NCBI GenBank assembly: GCA_023678885.1
Contig: CM042982.1
Coordinates: forward strand, 11,780,001-11,844,000
Length of the DNA: 64,000 bases
DNA from: Pogostemon cablin
Lineage: Eukaryota > Streptophyta > Magnoliopsida > Lamiales > Lamiaceae
Direction: 5' to 3'
Below, one piece after another: positions 56,863 through 64,000 of the stretch; positions within the stretch are counted from its first letter, which is position 1; every line of letters starts with the position of its first letter. The notes below the pieces were generated by a model that worked only from the letters and a program-made list of their open reading frames with translations, made no database searches and was not told the DNA's origin. A program made the translations under genes and the position numbers.

Positions 56863-58108
56863 CTTATAGAACTTCCCATTCATGAGTCAATTTTAAATTC
56901 TAAACAGTGATATATATAATCCCCTGATAAATTATAAAACACTTGACTTCAAAACCACTACCAAATAAGTATTTCACTTCATCTTTCCTTTAAGCAACTA
57001 GATTAAGAAGAGAATATTTCACATCATTGACCACCATACCAATCAAGGAAAAATAAAGAATCTTTCTTTCGATTTTTATTTTTCTTCTTCTACCATTATG
57101 TTTTGGGTTTAAAATCCAAATTGATAATCAAGCTAACAGAAAGTATAATTACTCCTCTAGAACATTGATTAAATAAATAAATTAAAGAAAGGTTCAATAA
57201 TTAATCCAACTACATAAGAAAGAATATCCAATAGCATCATTACTAGTTAGCATGAGCAAGCTCGATGGTGCCACATCTTTATACGGCTCTATATTTTTCT
57301 CAAAGTTGAGGAGAAATCGGTGTCCATGAATAGAGGATTCGTCGAATCTGGCCAGCAATGCACCGCATAAACTGGATCAGATTCAGAACCTTCTGATTCA
57401 ACCCAATCGGAGCCGATAGCTTCCGATTAGAGTAGATCTAATGCTGGATCTTGAAATAAAATTTTGTAAAAAAAAAAGCCATTATAATAGCAGAATCATC
57501 CATAGGGGTTTCAGGGACGAAACTATCAAGATCAAAATCCGTAACCAAGCATGACGTCATTGCCAGTTTAGAATTAGAGGGCTTTCGTATCAAGTTTAAG
57601 GTTCATGTTGGAAAATAGAGTATTGAGAAAGTTATTGGAAGATATTGATAGAATTATTTCTTTTAGAACACGAAAACAACCACATCAATATTTGGGACGG
57701 AGAAGTTTGATTCCGAAAGAGAGTGAAAATTATGGTTCATCGGAGTGGATAAAATGAGAAGAGATGTTTTTGAGATGAAGATGATTGAGAGTTACAGATT
57801 TTTTTTAATTAGTTGTCCCCAGGTAGGATAATTAAATTTAATCAAGAGTCAATTTAATTAATTGTGTGATATGTTGTATAAATGTCAATTAAAGAAGTGG
57901 CATTTTAGTAGTATTGAAACTTTTAAGGTTTTAAATGTTATGTATTTTTACCATTTATGGGTGGTGAAATTATTATTCAGATGGATGAAGATGGAAAGTG
58001 TGAATGTATTACTAAAATTAAGGGAGTATCATTTTTCCAATGTTATTGCTTTTTAGCCATCTCATAAAATGCATTCCTTAGAGTAGGTATGGAGTTTTTG
58101 AAAAAAAG
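55791..58108. other. Intergenic region, no gene supported
   Basis: AT-rich, with a long (TA)n at 56782-56855. Around 57300-57560 the minus strand has a slightly GC-richer stretch that opens as DFDLDSFVPETPMDDSAI and then runs into stops. It could be a gene remnant but I cannot name it. The frames at 56407-56697 and 57862-58056 lack motifs. Confidence 0.45.
56782..56855. repeat. (TA)n microsatellite, about 37 units
   Basis: An uninterrupted TA dinucleotide run of about 74 bp. Confidence 0.97.
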
Positions 58109-58310
58109 GGATGACTATTTGCACCCCGAATTTAATAAATGCACCCCAATAATTTATAAATTTAAAATATAATTATATGAAAATACTTAAATATCTATGT
58201 AAAATAAGACACCCTCTCTCTCCTCAATTGAACTATTCTCTCTCTTTCCAAAATCTAAGATTGTTGTTCCATTCTCATGCGATCAATCCAATCCCTCAAC
58301 CAACTCTCTC

Positions 58311-58673
58311 CCTTTCTGCAACGCTCACCTTCCGATTACTGCAAGAGTCAAGGACCTCATCCCCTGTCTAAAACTCGACGAGAAGGTGCAGCAGCTCGTC
58401 AACATCGCCGCCGCCATTCCCCAACTCAACATCTCCACCTACAAGTGGTGGCCGGAGGTGCTGCATGGAGTTTCTCGGCCACACGGCAAAGGCATCAATT
58501 TCATCGGAAAAATCACCTCCGCCACCATGTTCCCTCAGATCATCCTCGTTGCATCATCCTTCAATTCTCATCTCTGGTACCACATCGCTCAGGACCCAGG
58601 TACCGCATTGCCGCCCATAGAGATTCAGACACCAATATCAGAGGATGTTGATGAACTTTGCGGCTCTCCATAG
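58311..58673 (+). pseudogene. GH3 beta-xylosidase N-terminal fragment
   Basis: The plus-strand frame reads PFCNAHLPITARVKDLIPCL, then LDEKVQQLVNIAAAIPQLNI, then YKWWPEVLHGV, then GKITSATMFPQIILVASSFN and LWYHIAQ. This is the start of the glycoside hydrolase family 3 domain of plant beta-D-xylosidase / alpha-L-arabinofuranosidase proteins. Only ~95 residues are present, out of more than 700 in the intact family. The signal peptide, catalytic residues and C-terminal domains are absent. Homology ends near 58596; the frame runs on into unrelated sequence to a TAG at 58671. It overlaps the end of the antisense DC1 fragment. A captured fragment, not a gene. Confidence 0.85.
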
Positions 58674-59012
58674 CGAAGCACACTCCACGTGAAGATCGAA
58701 CTTGTAGGTCCCATAGTGGTAGGTGAATCTGTGCCCCAAGCAGCCACACGCGTCGCACGTGAACTTCCCGTTGCTGTACGGTGGTGAAGAGAGGAGCCGC
58801 AGAGGGTGCTTACGGTGGGAGTGGTCACGGACGTGGTAGGGAAGGTCGAAGCAGAGATGCTGGAGGAGGAAGGTGCATTCGGGTTTGGTGCAAATGTAGG
58901 CCGACCCTACAATGTCTACTTCACAGCCGGAGTATACTGCTTTGTCATTCTCGTGGAGCTCCGATAATTGCAGCAGATGAAGGTGGCTGAAATGGTTGAG
59001 TTGCTGCTTCTC
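58638..59012 (-). pseudogene. DC1 (C1-like, Cys/His-rich) domain protein fragment
   Basis: The minus strand from 59012 reads QQLNHFSHLHLLQLSELHEN, then YSGCEVDIVGSAYICTKPEC, then FLLQHLCFDLPYHVRDHSH, then KFTCDACGCLGHRFTYHYGT and YKFDLHVECASLW. It stops with TGA at 58638-58640. Spacing of H, C-X2-C, H and C matches the start and one-and-a-half repeats of a plant DC1 zinc-binding protein (HFSHPH-like opening, CDxCG, FDLHVECA). There is no ATG in frame; a GA-rich tract precedes it. It is a fragment in the opposite orientation to the GH3 piece. Confidence 0.85.
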
Positions 59013-59223
59013 TCTCTCTCACTTCTTTCTCGCTCTTTCCTCAACTATGTTATAATATTCCTAATACCTACTGCACAAGTTTAACTTAATAGCTGTAGAT
59101 TAATTCTTAGTACTCTGGAATCAAGATTCCAGGAATAAGTACGTTTCTTGTAATCATCAAACAATATATACTCTCGATTTTCTTTTTTGGTTTTGAAATA
59201 AAAAAATATTAATAGAAAGAGAA

Positions 59224-59647
59224 ATGCCTTCAACAAGTTCAAGAGATCAAATGTCTGCAATAGAAGAAGGGATTGTGGAATCAAGTATTAATGAGCAATG
59301 CAGAAAGAGCTTAAATGATGAACCCTCCACCTTCTGCACCTCATCTACCGTGGTTGTACTCATTCAAAAAGTATGTATGTATGTATGTATGTTTTCAAAC
59401 ATTGATGTTATATGTATATTTTTAAGAAATTAGAAATTATAAATAAAAGAGAAATAAACAATTATTTGAACAGGTAATTGCAGAAGCGATTGGAACGTAT
59501 TTCTTGATATTCGTAGGGTGTGGTTCAGTTGCAGTGAATAATATATATGGTTCAATTACATTTCTAGGGGTATGCATCGCCTTTGGCCTCATCGTCATGG
59601 TCATGATATACTTTGTCGGCCATATCTCTGCGGTAACTGCTGGTTAG
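59224..59647 (+). pseudogene. NOD26-like (NIP) aquaporin fragment with retained intron
   Basis: Exon 1 (59224-59370, ending IQK) is followed by a GTATGT donor, and exon 2 starts at 59474 after TTGAACAG. Exon 2 reads VIAEAIGTYFLIFVGCGSVA, then GSITFLGVCIAFGLIVMVMI, then YFVGHISAVTAG and stop. This covers the N-terminus and first two membrane helices of a NIP channel, with the intron at the position I expect for NIP genes. At the first NPA box the sequence jumps from GHIS to AVT, which removes the Asn-Pro of the pore motif, and the frame then stops. It is not a functional channel. The retained intron shows that DNA, not a processed transcript, was captured. Confidence 0.88.
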
Positions 59648-59686
59648 ATTTTAGATGAGGAATTGGGAACAGTAATGATGTTTTCA

Positions 59687-59735
59687 AGGGGATGGGGTGC
59701 ATTTAAAAATTTAAGTGGGGACTATATAACAATTG
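59687..59735. repeat. Extra TIR-like copy inside the composite element
   Basis: GGGGTGCATTTAAAAATTTAAGTGGGG resembles the outer right end (GGGGTGCATTTAGTAGCAGTCCCC). It could mark the original right border of a smaller element or a second nested copy. Confidence 0.5.
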
Positions 59736-59747
59736 TCATAATTAATA

Positions 59748-61288
59748 CTTCCTCCATCCTACAATACCCTTTACACTTTCTACATTCGTTCGTCCTACAA
59801 TACCCTTCACACCCCAAATATAGTAAAAAATAATTACCAATATATCCTACACCTTTTCAATAATTTCAAAAATGCCAATGAGTTTAAACTCATAATTATC
59901 ACTAATTTATGGATTTGGCCCAAATTAAAATTTCTAACCTAATTAACATAACCATAATTAAAGATTCAATTAACATTTCTGCCCACTATATTTGTAATCA
60001 AAATCTTTTCCAAACTCATTCCACCCTTTCACTCTCCTCTCTCATTCTTCCTTTCACTCGTCGTCTTCTTCGCTGAAAACCCTAGCCCACCTCCTTCTAG
60101 ATGTCGATTCACCGAACAAACCCTAGCCCCCTCATTCTCAATGTCAATCTCAACATCTGTGGTGTGAAAACCCCTAGGCCATTATTTTTTTTTCTATTCT
60201 CAGTTGATCTACACCTCTTTGGTAACCATCCCCAAGGGAGATCGCTGGAACCATCGTTGAAATGGTCGTTCCCAACTCCTTCTTTCTCGGATCTGAGAAT
60301 TCTGGCCGGATCTGAGAATTTCGACTGTGATAATGCTGCTGATGTTCAATGCCACCTCTTTGCTGGTGGGCCTGGGCCCGTTTAAGGGCGGCGACTAGGG
60401 CATTGGAGAAGGAGAGCTGAGAGTGGAGAAGTGGGCACAGGGCGACGGGGAGGCGATTGAGGGCGACGCGAGGGCTCTGGAGTGGAAGGGATGGGAGGGC
60501 TGGTGAGGATGGGATTTGAGGCAAGCGTGGCGGAGGAGGCTGGCGCGGGAGGTTAGGGGGAAGGCGGCGATATAGAGCGGAGTGAACTGAGCTGGCCGCG
60601 CCGCAGTGCGACGGTGAGGGAGATTTTATTTTTCTTTTCATTGCCTTTAGATCTGATAGATCTGTGAATTTTATGAGTTTAATCTTGTGTTATTTGTGTG
60701 ATTTGTGTTTTTCTATTTTGTGTTGTTTGTTTGATTTGTTCGCTGGAATACTTTGTAGTCGGATAAATCGAAAATGGCTTATCGTTGTTCTTTTTGTTCG
60801 TGTAGATTTTATCGGATCTTCATATCTCTGATACTTGGATGACAAATACATTCTGATTCTATGATGCAACTTACTGTAATTTAAAGTGCATTCAATAGTT
60901 AAATTATTTTTAATATGATCTAATCATATTCAATGATGTTTCAGTATCTACAAGATGGTTTGCTTCATGATTTTTGTAAGGCTGGTTACGGAGCAAGTTT
61001 CAATTTAATTTCAATGTTCTTTCATTTTTAATTGAAGTGTAATTAATTTCTGTAATTTCTGTTAATTTTTTAGATTACGATTTTATTTTTGAAGCTTTTA
61101 ATATTCCAGCGAATTTTAAAAAAAAAATTGGTAGATTATGTTTTTGGTTAATTAAAGGTAACCCAATTCATTAACTCAATTGTGTGGACATTTTTACCCT
61201 TGAAAAAATCAGTTGAAAAAGTCAAGAAGTAAATTTTTTTAAACAACGTGGAACAGTAAGTGTGAAGCATCTTTCGGAACGGAAAGAG
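59748..61288. mobile_element. 1.5-kb Stowaway-ended element with GC-rich interior
   Basis: The left end CTTCCTCCATCCTACAATAC...CTTTACACTTTCT is paired by the complement of the right end (CTCTTTCCGTTCCGAAAGATGCTTCACACTT). TA flanks both sides (59746-59747 and 61289-61290). At 1541 bp it is several times longer than the other MITEs here (~260-290 bp). The centre, ~60060-60660, is GC-rich. No mariner-type transposase is recognisable. Confidence 0.65.
60060..60660 (-). other. GC-rich insert, hypothetical 155-codon open frame
   Basis: The minus-strand frame 60641-60174 encodes a Pro/Leu/Arg-rich, low-complexity product starting MKRKIKSPSPSHCG. The plus strand is also open over 60101-60385. Proline-rich translations of GC-rich DNA are often spurious. 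The abrupt composition change against both AT-rich flanks suggests captured host sequence such as a 5' exon, but no family is recognisable. Confidence 0.25.
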
Positions 61289-61547
61289 TATTATTTTATT
61301 ATTCTACATATGAGTACGTTTTTAACATAAATATATTTTAAATTTATAGATTAATTTAAGGGGTGCATTTAGTAGCAGTCCCCAGAAAAAATTAGGTCTT
61401 AAAATCTTCCTTTCAAGTAAATATGGAATACTTTGCCAAATCAAAAAATTCCCGTCCCAGTCTTTGCAGAGACGCGAGTATAAGAATGAGGTTAATTATG
61501 AATTGCACAAAGCACTCAGCTAGACAATTTCACTAGCTCCATTTCAA
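61289..61547 (+). promoter_or_regulatory. Promoter and 5' leader region of the desulfhydrase-like gene
   Basis: A TATAAG element (61479-61484) lies ~65 bases before the start codon in CGCGAGTATAAGAATGAGG, a plausible TATA box. The right end of the composite transposon (61384) is only ~160 bp upstream of the ATG, so the transposon borders or forms part of this promoter. Confidence 0.4.
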
Positions 61548-63596
61548 ATGCTGACCCGATTATCACTAATTTCTGCTCTCAAAACTGGGTCGTCTCCATC
61601 TACCTCTCAGGTTCTTTTAATCCCTCTTTCTCGCCGCATATTTGTGGATGATGTGATTTTGTGAAGATTATTGATTCATACTTGTAACGAAATGTGATAT
61701 TATTGTAATCTTTTCAATTGAATCCAAGAGGCAACTTGTTTATTATGTTACATATATTCTTGGGCAATTTGCGTTGGCTGAAATTATCCTGTTAGCTACC
61801 GCTTATAATCCAATTTTACTCCGGCCATACTTCACTTTGAAGTTTGAAATTCATGGTTGGTGTGGATTATTAAAAAGGCAAAATATTAAAGCTTACACTT
61901 CCATCAGTATGCCCATAAGCTATTTAATTTAGGCAATAAGGCAAATGAGAGAGTTCATAGGAATGATTCCTTGGTATTCATGTATTATTTTATCATTAGA
62001 AAATAAAGGTTCAATATTAATTTTCAGTTGTAATTGTAATTTCACTTCGTGGTTCATGTAATACTTTCATGAATCAATACTTTGCCCATATGGTTTATGG
62101 TTTATTTTACCCTAGATCCAATGGGCACGAATGTGGTTTATGCACTATAAGAATACAATTGTAATTTCACTTTTTTTGTTGTTTATGTAATATTTTACCT
62201 CGTGGTTCATGATCTATAATATGGGTTTAGAGCTTGTTCTCATGGTCAAGTGTTAATTTTTAGGTTATATTATCTTTTCAACTCAAAATTAAGGAGTCCC
62301 CATGTAGAATCGTTCTAGACAATTCATTCCCCTTTAATCTGAGCTTTAATTGCGTGTTTTTGTGTCTCTATGCATGCAGTTTCTGTGAGCTAATCTTTAT
62401 ATATCACCTGCAAGCAATTTCAGGATTTCTTGAAGCATAGTCTGGTGAATGATGAGTTAGTGTCAAAATTACTTGATAGAAGGTGGTCCTTGAGCTGCCC
62501 CGATGCCAAGATTCACCAGATAATGATTTCAAAGCATAAAAACCAACGCTCAAGTTCGGATATTTCTTTTCAGAATATTACTCAACCATGTCTTGGTAAA
62601 GGCATGCTTTCAAAAAACAACTTCTCCCCATCATTTTATGTGGTAAGGGATGACTTATTGCATCCTCTGGTAAATGGTAACAAGGCGAGGAAATTAGATG
62701 CACTACTTCCTCTGCTTGAAGATAATTCCATAACCGACGTGGTGAGCTCATGTCTCACTGCAATTTAGTTTGCAGTCACGTCAAATTTGGATTCAATACA
62801 TTGGATGCTTGTTCTTAAAGTTCTGTGGTCATGCAAGTTTTTTTTGGAAGGCCTTATTTCTGTCTGTGTGTGTGTATAAATATATGTTTTAGTGTTTATT
62901 GTTGTCCAAGCTTTCCAAAGTCAAAGAATGAGCAATATCATGAAGTCACATGTCATTAGTATCACAAGAGCATTTGTGTTCCTTGCACTTACCTTCCAAT
63001 TTGCTGCTTAGAACTGCTATGCCAAAATAGTTATGGTTGTACTTAATTTAAATTAGAGCCTCTTTAAACTATTACATTTGTCTTATCATACTTGTGAAGT
63101 GTAATAATGTCTTATTGGAAAATTGGAAAATATCTAGGTAACTTGTGGAGGCTGCCAAAGTGCGCACACTGCTGCGGTTGGTATGTCCCAAATCAGAATT
63201 TCTTATAAAAGAATTCCAAATGCTTTCTAGCTCTAACCATTCATTCAATTTGTGCAGCTGTTTCTTGTGCAGAGAGAGGAATAAAGCCACATCTGCTTCT
63301 TCGAGGAGAAGAGCCTGAAACTCTGACTGGATACAATCTTGTATCAAAATTATTTGGGAATGTGGTTTATGTTCCAAGATCTAGCTATGCCAAAAGAGAA
63401 GAAATGCTTGCAAATCATGCAGAATCAGTCGTAGGCACCAATGGATCCGTTATATGGCTCAAGGATATTATGGAGACTTCTACCAATAACATTTCATCCA
63501 GGAAAGAGAACTTTTTGCTAGCAGATCCTGTTACTGAAAAACCGAAGAAGGTTCTTATAATAAATGAAGGTGCAGGAGATGCAGTAGCCTTATTAG
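61548..63596 (+). CDS. DCD2: D-cysteine desulfhydrase-like PLP enzyme, exons 1-4 (3' end beyond window)
   Basis: Exons: 61548-61610, 62424-62741, 63138-63180 and 63258-63596, all with GT/AG borders and continuous phase (254 residues so far). Exon 1 (MLTRLSLISALKTGSS) looks like an organelle-targeting start. Residues ~100-115 contain NGNKARKLDALLPLL, the PLP-binding Lys region of the ACC deaminase / D-cysteine desulfhydrase family. Exons 3-4 give [20 protein letters not shown], then LLLRGEEPETLTGYNL. NEGAGDAVALLG ends exon 4. Family members break down D-cysteine to pyruvate, ammonia and H2S in mitochondria. The symbol reflects resemblance to the plant DCD2-type protein and is less certain than the family. 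The remaining ~40% lies to the right. Confidence 0.9.
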
Positions 63597-63790
63597 GTAA
63601 TTAGCAATATCAGCATATGATATTGTCTGCATTTCTTTCAGAAAAATATCTAGCTATGTTCAATCTTTGCCCTTGTTTTCTTTGTTTTCATTTATCTATT
63701 TTTTCATCTCAGGGAAATAAGAGATTCCGCTATTTCTTCATATGCTCTAAACCTTGTATTTCATGGTTTTCCTGGAGCTGCTAAATAATA

Positions 63791-64000
63791 CTTCCTCCGT
63801 CCTATTTATTTAGTCCTTTTAGTATGGACACATGTTTTAAGAAAATTATTGGAAGCACAAATAAATAAGTAGATTCCTATAATATACATACTGAGTTAAT
63901 GCTTTATATTTTTTGAATATTTAATAGGGGTGTACTAGTAAATGTCTTGATAAATTTAGAAAGTGAATTATATATTTGGGACACCCCAAAAAGTAAAATA
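63791..64000. mobile_element. Stowaway-like MITE in intron 4, cut by the window edge
   Basis: CTTCCTCCGTCCTATTTATT follows TA at 63789-63790. It has the terminal signature of the family, and the AT-rich interior continues to the edge. The right terminal repeat is not in the window. Confidence 0.6.

Larger units (their letters stand above)
58109..61384. mobile_element. Composite Pack-MULE-like element carrying several gene fragments
   Basis: The left end (GGGATGACTATTTGCACCCC at about 58108) and the complement of the right end (GGGGACTGCTACTAAATGCACCCC, 61361-61384) match. A few bases further in, TATAAATTTAAAATATA is shared perfectly in inverted orientation (about 58155 and 61325). Flanks are A-rich and similar (TGAAAAAAA left, AGAAAAAAT right), compatible with a worn 9-bp duplication. 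No transposase is present. Inside, in order, lie GH3 beta-xylosidase, DC1-domain and NIP aquaporin fragments and a nested 1.5-kb Stowaway-ended element. A third TIR-like stretch (GGGGTGCATTTAAAAATTTA, ~59695) may be an earlier boundary. MULE assignment is inferred from TIR type and cargo. Confidence 0.62.

Noticed and set aside
57280..57640. Minus-strand stretch starting DFDLDSFVPETPMDDSAI considered as a gene
   Set aside because: It runs into several stop codons within ~60 codons, and no splice sites or family motif could be found.
60174..60641. 155-codon Pro-rich frame considered as a real gene
   Set aside because: Low-complexity translation of GC-rich DNA inside a transposon, with the other strand open as well. 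Kept only as a possible captured fragment.

Overview
This window reads as plant nuclear DNA, from a dicot-like and repeat-rich genome. It has split genes with GT/AG introns, many Stowaway-type MITEs, Ty3/gypsy and Ty1/copia retroelements, and long AT-rich spacers. I see no rRNA or tRNA gene, CRISPR array, or bacterial or organellar feature. The species cannot be named from the sequence alone.

Three host genes look real. (1) A small uncharacterised single-exon gene on the minus strand at 3400-4164. (2) A six-exon minus-strand gene at 21255-26435 (824 codons) with an N-terminal NT-C2 (EEIG1/EHBP1-type) domain. All five introns were placed at consensus junctions with continuous reading frame. 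(3) The 5' four exons of a D-cysteine desulfhydrase-like PLP enzyme at 61548-63596, which runs off the right edge. These genes have no evident functional link.

Layout. 104-1792 is a non-autonomous element with long terminal inverted repeats, a 10-bp target duplication and a GC-rich core. 2366-3150 is a decayed LINE reverse transcriptase. 6148-15192 is a structurally complete but coding-dead Ty3/gypsy chromovirus-like element on the minus strand, inserted inside a Stowaway MITE (6035-15344). 16834-18310 is a second, fragmentary copy of that gypsy family, followed by a SINE-like unit, a MITE and a copia RNase H relic. After the NT-C2 gene, 28505-51991 is a pile-up of three copies of one copia family (plus, minus, plus). 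Two of these LTRs sit head to head, one copy contains a solo LTR of another family, and another contains a MITE. 52020-55790 is an Athila-like gag with no pol.

58109-61384 is the most unusual segment. It is a composite, Pack-MULE-like element that appears to carry fragments of a GH3 beta-xylosidase, a DC1-domain protein (opposite strand) and a NIP aquaporin. A further 1.5-kb Stowaway-ended element with its own GC-rich cargo is nested in it.

The other signals I would look at first are a ~70-bp module shared by unrelated retroelements and even by the Athila gag reading frame, a 91-bp near-perfect foldback in one copia leader, and recurrent short GC-rich hairpins in the copia leaders.
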